Part shown: positions 1 to 10,150 of the stretch, one piece after another | Position numbering within the stretch: position 1 is the first letter of the stretch | Layout: every line of letters starts with the position of its first letter | NCBI RefSeq assembly: GCF_006491645.1 | Contig: NZ_VDCZ01000003.1 | Span: 186,001-250,000 of the forward strand | Direction of reading: 5' to 3' | DNA length: 64,000 bases | Source of the DNA: Flavobacterium profundi | GTDB taxonomy: Bacteria; Bacteroidota; Bacteroidia; Flavobacteriales; Flavobacteriaceae | Program-made: the position numbers and the translations under genes | Notes under the pieces: generated by a model | Seen by the model: the letters and a program-made list of their open reading frames with translations, nothing else | Told to the model about the DNA's origin: nothing | Database searches by the model: none

Positions 1-715
1 CGATTACTCCATCCGAAAACATTTCAGTATGCAAGCCTAAATCTTTATGATGAATTAATTTTGATAAAGCGGCATTCGGGATAGACCCAATTCCCATTTG
101 CAAGGTACTTTTATCCTCAATTAAAGAAGCCACAAAGGTTCCTATTTTTTCTTCTGCGGTTGTAAATGGAGCTACTTCATGAGCATGTATAGGCAAATTC
201 ACTTCAACCAAATAATCAATTTTTGAAATGTGAATGATACCATCTCCAAAAGTTCTAGGCATATTTGGATTTACCTGCGCTACCACTTTTTTGGCACTTT
301 CAATAGCCGCAATTGATGCCTCAACAGAAACCCCTAAAGAACAATATCCATGTAAATCTGGTGGTGAAACTTGAATAAAAACCACATCTAACAACACTAC
401 TTTTTTTCTGAAAAGCAAAGGCAATTCACTTAAAAAAACAGGCGTATAAGAACCATTTCCCGCTTTTAATGTGTGTCTTACATTGGCCCCAATAAAAAAA
501 GAGTTCACATGAAAACTTGCTGCTAAATCTGGGTTAGCGTAAGGAGCATCTCCTTCTGTATGCAAGTGACAAATTTCAACATTTTTAAGTTCAGAAGCTC
601 TTTCGGAAAGCGCTTTTGTTAAAACCGTGGGTGTGGCAGCTGCTGCTTGAACATACACTCTATCTCCAGATTGTACAATTTTAACCGCTTCAGCTGCTGT
701 TACAAACTGACTCAT
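1..715 (-). CDS. Acetyl-CoA hydrolase/transferase family protein (3' part missing)
   Basis: Reading the minus strand from the ATG at 715 gives an uninterrupted 238-codon frame that runs off the window edge. The N-terminus (MSQFVTAAEAVKIVQSGDRV) and a later stretch containing EGDAPYANPDLAASF, DVVFIQVSPPDLHGYCSLGVS, MGIGSIPNAALS and TEMFSDGV match the class of acetyl-CoA hydrolases and 4-hydroxybutyrate/acetate CoA-transferases. Such enzymes move CoA between acyl-CoA and a carboxylate in the cytoplasm; the catalytic glutamate region lies beyond the window. It is divergent from map, with about 145 bp between the two starts. The exact acyl substrate cannot be told from this part. Family assignment is firm, substrate is not. 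Confidence 0.85.
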   Translation of the reverse strand, partial: MSQFVTAAEAVKIVQSGDRVYVQAAAATPTVLTKALSERASELKNVEICHLHTEGDAPYANPDLAASFHVNSFFIGANVRHTLKAGNGSYTPVFLSELPLLFRKKVVLLDVVFIQVSPPDLHGYCSLGVSVEASIAAIESAKKVVAQVNPNMPRTFGDGIIHISKIDYLVEVNLPIHAHEVAPFTTAEEKIGTFVASLIEDKSTLQMGIGSIPNAALSKLIHHKDLGLHTEMFSDGVI

Positions 716-832
716 ACCTTTTATATTTATTATACAAAATTAACATAGCTGAATTACACAAAACATGATTTTTCTCATCTTTTACTACCAAAAAGGAATC
801 CAAAATAAGTCTGATAAAATGATTTAAAATTG

Positions 833-840
833 TATTTTTG
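833..840 (+). promoter_or_regulatory. Bacteroidota-type -7 box (TATTTTTG) for map
   Basis: TATTTTTG fits the Bacteroidota -7 consensus TAnnTTTG and lies 19 bp before the ATG at 860. It overlaps the in-frame TTG at 830, which is therefore unlikely to be a start. No convincing TTG element is seen at -33. Confidence 0.5.
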
Positions 841-859
841 CTTTTTGAATTGGATTATT

Positions 860-1678
860 ATGATTGTTATAAAAACGAAAGAAGAAATCGAATTAATGCG
901 CGAAAGTGCCCTAATCGTTTCTAAAACATTAGGTATAATTGCCAAAGAAATTAAACCTGGTGTAACCACGCTATATTTAGATAAAATTGCAGAAGAATAC
1001 ATTAGAGATCATGGTGCAGAACCTGCATTTTTAGGCTTGTATGGCTTTCCTAATTCACTTTGTATGAGTCCAAATACGCAAGTAGTACACGGAATTCCAA
1101 ATAACACTCCTTTACAAGAAGGTGATATTATTTCAGTTGATTGTGGTGCTTATAAAAATGGTTTCTATGGAGATCATGCTTATACATTTGAAGTGGGTGA
1201 AGTAGATGTGGCAACCAAAAAATTACTTCAAGTAACTAAAGAATCGCTTTATGAAGGAATTCGAGCTACTAAAGTGGGGAATCGAGTAGAAGACATTGGC
1301 TTTGCGATTCAACAATATTGTGAAAAACATGGTTATGGTGTAGTTCGTGAACTATGTGGTCATGGTTTAGGAAGAAAAATGCATGAAGATCCAGAGGTTC
1401 CTAATTATGGTAAACGTGGTAGAGGTAAAAAATTAGTTAACGGAATGGTAATTGCTATTGAACCGATGATAAATATGGGTACTAAAAACATTATTCAACA
1501 TAGAGACGGTTGGACCATTACTACAGCTGATGGAAAACCTAGTGCTCATTTTGAACATGATGTGGCTATTGTTGACGGAAAACCCGAATTACTTTCTACT
1601 TTTGCGTATATCTATGATGCTTTAGGAATTACGAGTAATGAAGAAGAAGGATTAAGACAACAAACACTCGTATTATAA
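860..1678 (+). CDS. map: Type I methionine aminopeptidase
   Basis: A 272-residue cytoplasmic metallo-aminopeptidase that removes the initiator methionine from nascent proteins. All five metal ligands of the family are visible: D94 (SVDCGA), D105 (YGDHAY), H168 (GHGLG), E201 (IEPM) and E232 (FEHD), plus the substrate-binding histidines H77 and H175. They sit at a constant offset of three from the E. coli numbering. Length is near the usual 250-270 residues. The frame is open upstream to a TTG at 830, but that lies inside a -7 promoter box, so the ATG at 860 (MIVIKTKEEIELM) is chosen. It leads a same-strand run of four genes. Confidence 0.96.
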   Translation: MIVIKTKEEIELMRESALIVSKTLGIIAKEIKPGVTTLYLDKIAEEYIRDHGAEPAFLGLYGFPNSLCMSPNTQVVHGIPNNTPLQEGDIISVDCGAYKNGFYGDHAYTFEVGEVDVATKKLLQVTKESLYEGIRATKVGNRVEDIGFAIQQYCEKHGYGVVRELCGHGLGRKMHEDPEVPNYGKRGRGKKLVNGMVIAIEPMINMGTKNIIQHRDGWTITTADGKPSAHFEHDVAIVDGKPELLSTFAYIYDALGITSNEEEGLRQQTLVL

Positions 1679-1724
1679 TTATATATAGAAATCATTCTAT
1701 TGCTTTCGTTATAAAACAAACATC

Positions 1725-2492
1725 ATGAACTGTAAAACTTGTGACAACCTATTAGAGGATCAGGATAAATTTTGTTCTAATTGTGGGGCAAAAATTGTTC
1801 ATGACCGATTGTCTTTTAAAGGAACTATGGAAGAATTTGTTGGCCCTTTTTTGAGCTGGGACAACAATTTCTGGAGAACTTTTATAGGTTTATTCAAACA
1901 CCCCAAAGACGTTTTAGAAGCGTATATTAATGGTGCTAGAAAAAAATACTTTCAGCCCTTTTCATATTTGATTTTATATACTACAGTTGCAGTACTTTTT
2001 TATAAGTTATTTCCCTTGCCTGACATTTATGATTTTACAGCTAATTTTAACAAAGGTGCTACTGATCCTAATGTACCTCAAATAGATATGAAAAAGTTTT
2101 ATAGTTCCTTCTATAATTACTATAATTTTATCATCATCTTAACAATTCCCATATATTCCTTATTAACCTATCTTACATTTAAAAGAAAAGGAAATAATTT
2201 CTTTGAGCATTTGGTATTCAATTCGTACATGCAAACCAATATTGGATATGTTTCCATATTTATACAAATTGTATTATTACACCTACTACACCAACCTTCA
2301 CCGTTTTTTACCATACAAATTTTATTTTCGGTTTGTTTTAGTGTCTATGTTTTTAAGAAATTGTACCATTTAAATGCAAAACAAGTGGTTGTTTCTATTT
2401 TAAAATTTTGGGGCTTAGCCTTATTGGTATATATCATTTTATCAATTCTTATAGGAGGTATTGTAATTTTAACTATGCTTCTATCAAAGTAA
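1725..2492 (+). CDS. DUF3667-type zinc-ribbon membrane protein
   Basis: A 255-residue protein starting with a zinc ribbon made of two CxxC knuckles (CKTC at residues 3-6, CSNC at 17-20). A conserved block follows (WRTFIGLFKHPKDVLEAYI, then GARKKYFQPFSYLIL) and then about four to five hydrophobic membrane segments. The order ribbon, RTF...L..P..v...yi.G.r..y..P, membrane helices is typical of DUF3667, a Bacteroidota family of unknown function. It lies 46 bp after map and 6 bp before a methyltransferase gene, so co-transcription is likely. A second, longer member of the family is at 18111-19172. No biochemical role can be inferred. Confidence 0.75.
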   Translation: MNCKTCDNLLEDQDKFCSNCGAKIVHDRLSFKGTMEEFVGPFLSWDNNFWRTFIGLFKHPKDVLEAYINGARKKYFQPFSYLILYTTVAVLFYKLFPLPDIYDFTANFNKGATDPNVPQIDMKKFYSSFYNYYNFIIILTIPIYSLLTYLTFKRKGNNFFEHLVFNSYMQTNIGYVSIFIQIVLLHLLHQPSPFFTIQILFSVCFSVYVFKKLYHLNAKQVVVSILKFWGLALLVYIILSILIGGIVILTMLLSK

Positions 2493-2498
2493 TTATAT

Positions 2499-3269
2499 AT
2501 GAAAAAGATATTCAAGTTTATCCTTAATACCATTCCAAGACCGCTACTCATTCGCTTGAGTATTGTTGTAAGACCTATTATTGCTTTTTTATTAAGAGGA
2601 AATAAATACACTGACCCTATTGATGGCAAAAGTTTTTCTATGTTCCTCCCATATGGTTATGGTACCCAAAGAAATAATGTGTTATCTCCAAGCACTTTAT
2701 CTTTAGAAAGACATCGTTTACTTTGGTTATACCTTCAAAATGAAACCAATTTCTTCACCTCAGAAGAAAAACTAGAGGTTTTACATTTTGCTCCCGAACA
2801 AGAGTTTTACAAACGATTCAAAAAACAAAAAAACCTTCACTATACAACAACCGACCTACTTTCACCACTTGCCGATGTAAAAGCAGATATTTGTAATTTA
2901 CCTTTTAAAGACAACACGTACGATATTATTTTTTGCAATCATGTTTTAGAGCACATTCCAGACGATACTAAAGCAATGCAAGAATTATATCGCGTTTTAA
3001 AACCTGGTGGAATGGGAATTTTTCAAATTCCTCAAGATTTATCTCGAGCCACTACTTTTTCAGACGATAGCATTACGGATCCAAAAGAACGTGCCAAAAT
3101 TTTTGGACAATACGATCATGTAAGAGTTTATGGACGTGATTATTTTGATAAATTAAGGAGTATTGGCTTCCAAGTAAAAGAAGTAAATTACACCCAAACA
3201 CTTTCTAATGATTTAGTAGAGAAATACTGTTTAGCCAAAGGAGAAATTATCCCAGTTTGCTTTAAATAA
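2499..3269 (+). CDS. Class I SAM-dependent methyltransferase (Methyltransf_11 type)
   Basis: A 256-residue protein with a Rossmann-type methyltransferase core. Motif I is degenerate (EVLHFAPEQEF, about residue 98), followed by the acidic region TTDLLSPLADVKADICNLPF and the strongly conserved FCNHVLEHIPDD and ELYRVLKPGG motifs of the Methyltransf_11 family. The N-terminal 80 residues are hydrophobic and basic and lack a clear domain match. The substrate is unknown. It sits 6 bp after the DUF3667 gene and 6 bp before the SNF2 helicase, so it is probably mid-operon. Family assignment is secure. Confidence 0.85.
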   Translation: MKKIFKFILNTIPRPLLIRLSIVVRPIIAFLLRGNKYTDPIDGKSFSMFLPYGYGTQRNNVLSPSTLSLERHRLLWLYLQNETNFFTSEEKLEVLHFAPEQEFYKRFKKQKNLHYTTTDLLSPLADVKADICNLPFKDNTYDIIFCNHVLEHIPDDTKAMQELYRVLKPGGMGIFQIPQDLSRATTFSDDSITDPKERAKIFGQYDHVRVYGRDYFDKLRSIGFQVKEVNYTQTLSNDLVEKYCLAKGEIIPVCFK

Positions 3270-3275
3270 TTAGAT

Positions 3276-6200
3276 ATGCCCATTTCAAAAGAGATAAATC
3301 ATGCTTTAGTATTTGATTTATCTTATCATACCATTTTAGAAACCTACACTCCTTCTGCTTATATTGTTGAGCAAAATGAAGATGTATTATCTTATATCAT
3401 TAAAATTGCTAATTCCAAAACGATTGCAGAATCAGAAATTGAATTAAATGCAACGGAACAACAATTATTAAGCATTTGTGACAAATTAACTCCAAAACAA
3501 ATCCTTTCCAAATACAAGATTAAAAACAAAGAGGCAAAGAGTCTGGAATTACTTTTAAGTGATGTAAAAGTAAAAAAACTAGTCACTCATTTTGTCACTT
3601 TTTCCATGGAAAGCTTTTTTAAGCTCATATCATCCACAACTCTTCCTTTAAGTATTGATTTAAACAAAAAAGATGTTTTTAACAAACAACAAGTAGTATT
3701 TGCATCAACCCCATTGGAACCTAAATTTTATTTTTCCAAGACAACCGAAAACTTGATTTACCGTTTGAGTTTATTGGATAACCAAAATGAATTTTTCCCT
3801 TTTAAACAAGAGTTAAAAATTGTAATGAACGAGCCTTCATGGATTACTTTGAACGGTAAAATATATCATATCCAACATATTAATGGAAACAAACTAAAAC
3901 CTTTTTTACAAAAGAAAGAAGTCATCATTCCTAATAAAAACAGCATTGAATACTTTAATAAGTTTATCAAGAATGTTATTAAGAAAGTTCCCATAGAAGC
4001 AGAAGGTTTTAGTGTTATAAAAGACACTTCTTGTAAAGGTTGTATTATAAAGCCTAGTTTATCAATTACACATAAAATATATCTGCTAGAAGTTTTTTTT
4101 GTTTATGAAGATTACACCTTCTCTATTACCGATGAAAAAAACTCGCATATTAGTTTGAATTATGACGAAAACAATGAGTTTACTGTGCTTCAAACCGTAC
4201 GCAATAAAAAACAAGAAACTGCATTTGTAAAAGAGCTTGAAACAAACGGTTTGTTATTTTTAAATTCAAAGTTTGCTTCTTTTACCAATGCGATTCATGA
4301 AGTTTCAGAATATTACAATATAACAGCACTAATTGCTAAACAAGATAAAATTACAACTACAAATATTAGTATTGATTGGAATATAAATGACAAATTAATC
4401 AATACAGCAGCTTATAATATAGCATCTCATTTTGTAGAAAACAAAGATTGGTTTGATATTGAAATGACCATTGAAATTGGCAACTATTCTTTACCGTTTT
4501 CTGCAATTATTCCTTATTTAAAATCGGGTAATCGTTTGTATGAATTACCAGATGAGAGTATTTTTATAATCCCTGATGAATGGTTTAGTAAGTATAAGCC
4601 TTTGGCGGATTTTGGCAAACACCAAAATCAGAAAATCCAAATTCAGAAAAACCATTTTACCTTATTAGAAGAAACAGGAATTGCAACAGAAAATAATTCT
4701 TTCAACAAAGAAATTATACCTTATGAAAGCACTGGTAAGATTCAAGCTTCATTAAGAAACTATCAAATAGAAGGCGTGAATTGGTTGGTAAAAAATTACC
4801 AATTAGGGCTTGGTTCTTGTTTAGCAGATGACATGGGTTTGGGAAAAACCATTCAAACCCTAGCTTATTTGGATTTTGTTTTTACTCGCTTTGAAGAGGA
4901 TTTTTCAATTGTACAAGAAGACGAATCTGCATTTGATTTATTTAGTACTTCGCTGAATAAAGAAAAAAAGTTAAAAGCACTAGTCGTTGCTCCAAGTTCT
5001 TTAACCTATAACTGGTTTAATGAAACCAAAAAATTCGCACCACATTTTACACGATTAAATTATACAGGTTTAGATCGAAAAATAAAACGTAAAAAAATAG
5101 ACAAAGTAGACTTGGTTTTTACTTCTTACGGTTTATTACTTAAAGATATTGCGCTACTAAAAACGATACCGTTTCATTTTCTAATTATAGACGAAAGTCA
5201 GCAAATAAAAAACAGAAATTCTAAGATTTACAAAGCGATCAATACTATAAATGCGACTCATAAAGTATCTTTAAGCGGAACTCCCATAGAAAATTCTTTA
5301 AGTGATTTATGGAGTCAAATGCAATTTATAAATCCTAATTTATTAAACAGTTTTAGTTTTTTTGACACTCATTTTAAAAAACCAATTGAAAAACAAAAAG
5401 ATGTTCAAAAAATTAAAGAATTAAAATCATTGATAAATCCTTATTTATTGAGGAGAACCAAAATGGAAGTGGCACAAGATTTACCTGAAATTTCAGAGCA
5501 ACTATTTTATTCTGAAATGAGTGAACAACAAGCCAAACTATATGATAATGAAAAATCAATTATTAGAAACTATTTAATTGACAAAAAGATAAATGCTTTG
5601 GAAGCCCAACAAAATTCCAAAATTTCTATCCTTAATGCTTTATCCAAACTACGACAATTAGCGAATCATCCTATTTTAATTGGGGAACAAATGGATTCTG
5701 GAAAATTTTCAGATGTTACGGCTTATTTAGAAACATTGGTACAAGCCCAACAAAAAACATTAATTTTTAGCTCCTACACTTCTCATTTAAAAATCTATAC
5801 CGATTGGTGTGAAAAACAAAAAATCAACTATTGTCTTTTAACAGGAAATACGCCTATAAAAGATCGAGAAAAACAAGTGACTGCTTTTCAAGAAGAAGAC
5901 TCTCAATTACTTTTCTTTATTTCTTTAAAAGCAGGCGGAACGGGTTTAAACTTAACTAAAGCTTCCTACGTACTTCTTTTGGATCCTTGGTGGAATCCTT
6001 TTGCAGAATTACAAGCCATTGGAAGAGCACATCGCATTGGTCAAAAAAACCAAGTCAGTGTGGTTCGATTTATAGCGAAAGACACAATCGAAGAAAAAAT
6101 AAACCTATTACAACAAAATAAAAAAGAAATTTCAGACTCTATTATTGAAAATACAATTCCAGAGGAAATTTTTGACAATATTAATTATATTTTAGAATAA
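3276..6200 (+). CDS. SNF2-family DEAD/DEAH-box helicase-like ATPase
   Basis: A 974-residue protein. The N-terminal half, to about residue 480, has no motif I recognise. The C-terminal half is a complete SNF2 ATPase: RNYQIEGVNWL, Walker A DDMGLGKT near residue 520, Walker B variant DESQ near 638 in place of DEAH, SLSGTPIENSLSDLWS, and the helicase C-terminal motifs FSSYTSHL and AIGRAHRIGQ near 915. SNF2 proteins are ATP-driven double-stranded DNA translocases; bacterial members (RapA-like and others) act on transcription or repair complexes. This one is not RapA by architecture. It closes the map-led gene run and is followed by a strong hairpin. Confidence 0.88.
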   Translation: MPISKEINHALVFDLSYHTILETYTPSAYIVEQNEDVLSYIIKIANSKTIAESEIELNATEQQLLSICDKLTPKQILSKYKIKNKEAKSLELLLSDVKVKKLVTHFVTFSMESFFKLISSTTLPLSIDLNKKDVFNKQQVVFASTPLEPKFYFSKTTENLIYRLSLLDNQNEFFPFKQELKIVMNEPSWITLNGKIYHIQHINGNKLKPFLQKKEVIIPNKNSIEYFNKFIKNVIKKVPIEAEGFSVIKDTSCKGCIIKPSLSITHKIYLLEVFFVYEDYTFSITDEKNSHISLNYDENNEFTVLQTVRNKKQETAFVKELETNGLLFLNSKFASFTNAIHEVSEYYNITALIAKQDKITTTNISIDWNINDKLINTAAYNIASHFVENKDWFDIEMTIEIGNYSLPFSAIIPYLKSGNRLYELPDESIFIIPDEWFSKYKPLADFGKHQNQKIQIQKNHFTLLEETGIATENNSFNKEIIPYESTGKIQASLRNYQIEGVNWLVKNYQLGLGSCLADDMGLGKTIQTLAYLDFVFTRFEEDFSIVQEDESAFDLFSTSLNKEKKLKALVVAPSSLTYNWFNETKKFAPHFTRLNYTGLDRKIKRKKIDKVDLVFTSYGLLLKDIALLKTIPFHFLIIDESQQIKNRNSKIYKAINTINATHKVSLSGTPIENSLSDLWSQMQFINPNLLNSFSFFDTHFKKPIEKQKDVQKIKELKSLINPYLLRRTKMEVAQDLPEISEQLFYSEMSEQQAKLYDNEKSIIRNYLIDKKINALEAQQNSKISILNALSKLRQLANHPILIGEQMDSGKFSDVTAYLETLVQAQQKTLIFSSYTSHLKIYTDWCEKQKINYCLLTGNTPIKDREKQVTAFQEEDSQLLFFISLKAGGTGLNLTKASYVLLLDPWWNPFAELQAIGRAHRIGQKNQVSVVRFIAKDTIEEKINLLQQNKKEISDSIIENTIPEEIFDNINYILE

Positions 6201-6201
6201 A

Positions 6202-6227
6202 AAAACCCACTTTTTTAAGTGGGTTTT
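6202..6227. terminator. Bidirectional rho-independent terminator
   Basis: Perfect 11-bp stem (AAAACCCACTT / AAGTGGGTTTT) with a TTTT loop. It has A/T tracts on both sides, between two convergent genes, so it can serve both strands. Confidence 0.9.
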
Positions 6228-6249
6228 TATAAAAATCTATTTTTTAAAT

Positions 6250-9054
6250 TTATTCTTCTGGCATTAACACCGCAACAACTTTATCTTTTGATAGATATTT
6301 TTTCGCGACAGCTTGTATATCCTTTGCAGTTATTTTAGATACTTGATCTAAATAATGCAACATTTCTTCAGGATTACTTCCGTTAAGTTGTGCTTTTGTT
6401 AAACTTGTCATCCAAAATCTATTTTCTTTTATTTTTTCCTTGTAATCTAACTTTTCTGTTTCTTTAAACTTATCTACATCCTTTTGTTCAGGACCTTTTT
6501 CAATAATTTTATTGACTTCTCTTAAAGCCGAAGCAATCAAAGTTTCAGCATTTTCTGGTCCACAAGGAAAATTAATTGAAAAACTATAGCTACCATATGG
6601 CATTTTACTCATAGAGCCTCTTGCACCTACACCATATACACCACTTTCATTTTCTCTAAGTTCTTCTACTAATTTAATAGTCAAGACATCACCTAATGCT
6701 TTTAAAGCAAATGCTTCTTCACTATCATACTTACAATCTCCATAAAACATAATATTAACTGTACTTTTTGGATCCTTTCCTTTATTAACTATTTTTTTAT
6801 GTTCTCCCTTCAACATTCTATATCCTAAATCTACCATATTTTCTTTTTTATTTGAAGAAGGTAGCGAAGCAAGATAACGTTCTGAATAGTCCACTATTTT
6901 TGATTCATCTATATTTCCTACAAAATAAAATGTAAAATCTCCTGCATTAGCGAAGCGTTCTTTATAAATAGTATACGCTAAATCGTAGTCCGCATTATCA
7001 TAATCTTCAGGCTTTGGAAAACCTTTGTATCTTGGATTTTCTTTATTTAAATAACTATATAATTCATTTGAAAAATACGTGGATGGTTGTGATAACAAAT
7101 TACTCATAAACCCCTTTTGTTTAACTACAAAACCATTGTATGCCTCTTTATCTTTATTTAAATCCGTAAAATAGGCGTGAATCATTTGCATTAAATATTC
7201 AAAATCTTTAGGCGTAGAAGAACCATTCATGCCTTCTGTTGTTGAGCTTACATACGGATTTACTCTTGCAATTTTTCCAGTCATAAATTTATTAATATCG
7301 TTTTTATTCATTCCAGAAAAACCAGCTTCCGTTAACCCGCCCATTGCTAAAGACGCTTTCATATAATCGTCATTAGCAACTAAATTTGTACCCCCAAAAC
7401 TAATAGCTTGAAATTGTATTTCGTCATTTTTGAAATCTGTTTTTTTGTATATTACCTTAGCACCATTAGAGAGCGTTAAAGTTGTAATATCCAATTTATC
7501 ATTCTTTTCTGTAGTAACTACTTTTCCTTTTTCAGGTATTTTTTTTAATAAACTAGTAACCATTTCAGTATCTTGGTAAGGCTGCAAGGCATTTTCATCA
7601 ACATTAATTGCTGCTAATACTTCTTTTTCAGTTGGTAAAACTAAACCTTCTTTTTCAGGTCCTGTTAAGATGACTACCCTATTTTCATCTTGTATATATT
7701 TTGCAATCAAATCATTTGTTTCTTTCAATGAAATCGTTGGCAAAAGCTGTTTCATGGTTACAAAAGTCCATTCTATACTTGGAACAGGCTCTTGATCTAG
7801 AAAATTACGCTGTAATTCATTTACAAATCGATCTGATTCCGTTTTATCTCTTTCATTATATTGTCTTTCAATTTGGTTTAAGAATTCTGATTTTGCTCTC
7901 TCCAATTCTCCATCTGTAAAACCAAACTTCTTTACTCTTTCATTTTCTTCAACTAGAACTTTTAAAGCATCTAACTGTTTATCTTGACCTACCATTGCAA
8001 AAGATTGAAAAGCTTCTTTGGTTCTAGCCCAAGTTCCACCATGATAGGTGTAACCAAAAGTGAAAGGTGGAGTAGGTGAATTTTGCTTTTCTTCTAGTCT
8101 ATTATTCAACATGGTTGTAAACAAACCTTCAATTAATTCGTCTCTAAAATCTTTTATAGTTATTGTTTTTTTAGGTTCCGTTTTATCTTTATATAATAAT
8201 TGAACTTGAGTAAAAGCAGCTTCTTTATCACTTTCGATTGCTACAAATGTTTCTTTATGATTAGGAACATCAAAAACTTTTCTTGGCTTTTCATTTTTGG
8301 GGTTTTTATAAGCTGAAAAATGATCTTTAATTTTTTGTTCCATTTCAGCAACGTCAATATCTCCAACAACTACTACACTCATTAAGTTTGGACGATACCA
8401 ATCTTTGTAAAAAGAGGTTAATTTATCATAGGTAAAATTTTCTAAAATTTCTTTTTGACCAATAGGCAATCGCTTTGCGTATTGAGAATTATACATCATT
8501 TTAGGAATAAAACGGTCTTCCATTCTTTTATCAGCACCTAAACCTAATCTGTATTCTTCTAAAACCACACCTCTTTCTTTATCTATTTCTTCTGGTGTAA
8601 GCGTGGTATTGAAAGCCCAATCTTCAATAATTTGAAATCCTTTTTCTACTTTCTCTTTATCGTCAGATGGAATTGGCAAAAAATATACGGTTTCATCAAA
8701 ACTAGTATATGCATTAAGGTGTTGACCAAATTTAACTCCAATGCTTTGGAGATAATCTACTAATTTATTTTTTGGAAAACGTTTTGTTCCGTTAAAGCAC
8801 ATATGTTCCATAAAATGAGCTAATCCTTGTTGCTCATCAGTCTCTAAAATAGAACCCGCATTCACCATTAATCGCAATACCACTTTATTCTCTGGTTTAC
8901 TGTTTTTCTTAATGTAATACGTTAAACCATTTTTTAATGTACCAGTTTTTACAGACGGATCCATAGGAATTGGACTGTCCATTTTTAATTCCTGTGCAAC
9001 TAATAAAGAAGGTGTTGCCAGCAAAAAGTAAAAGAATTGTCTAAATTTTTTCAT
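6250..9054 (-). CDS. Secreted M16 (pitrilysin-type) zinc peptidase
   Basis: A 934-residue two-lobed metallopeptidase. The N-terminus is a signal peptide (hydrophobic to about residue 19, ending LLVAQ), so the protein is exported to the periplasm or outer membrane. The inverted zinc motif HxxEH is intact (HFMEH, H80, E83, H84), and the distal glutamate is in ERGVVLEE near E160. A second M16 half after about residue 520 lacks the zinc motif, as expected for the inactive C-terminal half. The family degrades peptides inside a clamshell cavity. It is a single-gene unit with a -7 box 17 bp upstream of the ATG. Confidence 0.92.
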   Translation of the reverse strand: MKKFRQFFYFLLATPSLLVAQELKMDSPIPMDPSVKTGTLKNGLTYYIKKNSKPENKVVLRLMVNAGSILETDEQQGLAHFMEHMCFNGTKRFPKNKLVDYLQSIGVKFGQHLNAYTSFDETVYFLPIPSDDKEKVEKGFQIIEDWAFNTTLTPEEIDKERGVVLEEYRLGLGADKRMEDRFIPKMMYNSQYAKRLPIGQKEILENFTYDKLTSFYKDWYRPNLMSVVVVGDIDVAEMEQKIKDHFSAYKNPKNEKPRKVFDVPNHKETFVAIESDKEAAFTQVQLLYKDKTEPKKTITIKDFRDELIEGLFTTMLNNRLEEKQNSPTPPFTFGYTYHGGTWARTKEAFQSFAMVGQDKQLDALKVLVEENERVKKFGFTDGELERAKSEFLNQIERQYNERDKTESDRFVNELQRNFLDQEPVPSIEWTFVTMKQLLPTISLKETNDLIAKYIQDENRVVILTGPEKEGLVLPTEKEVLAAINVDENALQPYQDTEMVTSLLKKIPEKGKVVTTEKNDKLDITTLTLSNGAKVIYKKTDFKNDEIQFQAISFGGTNLVANDDYMKASLAMGGLTEAGFSGMNKNDINKFMTGKIARVNPYVSSTTEGMNGSSTPKDFEYLMQMIHAYFTDLNKDKEAYNGFVVKQKGFMSNLLSQPSTYFSNELYSYLNKENPRYKGFPKPEDYDNADYDLAYTIYKERFANAGDFTFYFVGNIDESKIVDYSERYLASLPSSNKKENMVDLGYRMLKGEHKKIVNKGKDPKSTVNIMFYGDCKYDSEEAFALKALGDVLTIKLVEELRENESGVYGVGARGSMSKMPYGSYSFSINFPCGPENAETLIASALREVNKIIEKGPEQKDVDKFKETEKLDYKEKIKENRFWMTSLTKAQLNGSNPEEMLHYLDQVSKITAKDIQAVAKKYLSKDKVVAVLMPEE

Positions 9055-9070
9055 GAAGTTATATTTTTTT

Positions 9071-9078
9071 CAAATCTA
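9071..9078 (-). promoter_or_regulatory. -7 box (TAGATTTG) for the M16 peptidase gene
   Basis: On the minus strand the sequence reads TAGATTTG, a full match to TAnnTTTG, 17 bp before the start codon. No clear -33 TTG was found at the expected distance. Confidence 0.45.
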
Positions 9079-9124
9079 AATATATAACCCTGAATAAGAT
9101 AAATTATTATAATTAAATTAACTT

Positions 9125-10150
9125 TTATAATATCAATTTAGAAAAATTAGCGGTAGTAAATTGTTGCAATTGATTTTTGTCATCTGCATATAAAATCATG
9201 ATATATAAATCAGCATGCTTTTCTGAAAAAGCTTGTATATCTTCCAAAGACATCAACATAAAAGCAGTGGCATAACCGTCTGCCATAATACATTTTGGAG
9301 CTAAAACCGTAGCACTTAAGATATTGTTTTTCTCTCTTTTACCTGTTTTAGGATTAATAATATGAACAAATTTTTCTCCAGTAATAGAATCTGTAATTAC
9401 CTTTCGATAATTTCCTGAAGTTGCCATACCTAAATTTTCAATTCCAATGGTAACAATTAATTTTCTTTGATCGAGTTCTTGCAAAGGATCATCTATTCCT
9501 ACAACCCATTTTTTATGGTCGATAGTATTACTGCCTATTGCTACCAATTCGCCACCTATTTCAACGATTGCATTTTTAATTCCTTTGGCTTTTAAAAAAT
9601 CGACTACTACATCTACAGAATAACCTTGAGCAATAGCATTAAAATCGAAATAGGTTTGAGAATATTGCTTAGAAATAGTCAAATCTGATTCTAATTTTAC
9701 TTTACTAAAACCTACATATTGTAGCAAACTATCCACTTCTTTTTGAGATAAATTTTGATGCTTTTTACTTGGACCAAAACCATATGCATTAATTAAAACG
9801 CCTATAGTGGGATCAAACAAACCGTCTGTTTCTTGATAGATTTGATTGGAAGCACGAAAGGTTTCAACAAATAAATCATCCACAATTATAGTTGAATCAC
9901 CAGCATTCAGCTTCGTTATTTTAGAATCTGATCTGTAAGTAGACAAGGACAAGTCGAATACTTTCAGTAAGGAATCAATCTGACTTTTAACAACAATTTC
10001 TTCTGTTGCAATGTATTTTATACTATAGGTACTACCTTGCGCTTCCCCTTGAATTATAAAAAAATCGTTTCTAGCTTCATCTTTTTTATCTTGGCAAGAA
10101 AGTAAAATAAAAAGAAAGAATAGGCAACTATAAAAGGGTTTGATATCCAT
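9125..10150 (-). CDS. apbE: FAD:protein FMN transferase (ApbE), lipoprotein form
   Basis: A 341-residue exported protein with a lipobox (FILLSC, Cys19), so it should be a lipid-anchored periplasmic enzyme. ApbE uses FAD and Mg2+ to attach FMN through a phosphoester bond to a threonine. Family motifs are visible: GSTYSIKY, LSTYRSDSKITKLN, IGVLINAYGFGP, FDFNAIAQGYSVDVV, IVEIGGELVAIG and the C-terminal MADGYATAFML. Its natural acceptors in Na+-NQR are NqrB and NqrC, whose genes lie just upstream on the same strand. It overlaps the preceding small gene by 23 bp and is separated from nqrF by that gene and a terminator, so it is probably transcribed independently. Confidence 0.93.
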   Translation of the reverse strand: MDIKPFYSCLFFLFILLSCQDKKDEARNDFFIIQGEAQGSTYSIKYIATEEIVVKSQIDSLLKVFDLSLSTYRSDSKITKLNAGDSTIIVDDLFVETFRASNQIYQETDGLFDPTIGVLINAYGFGPSKKHQNLSQKEVDSLLQYVGFSKVKLESDLTISKQYSQTYFDFNAIAQGYSVDVVVDFLKAKGIKNAIVEIGGELVAIGSNTIDHKKWVVGIDDPLQELDQRKLIVTIGIENLGMATSGNYRKVITDSITGEKFVHIINPKTGKREKNNILSATVLAPKCIMADGYATAFMLMSLEDIQAFSEKHADLYIMILYADDKNQLQQFTTANFSKLIL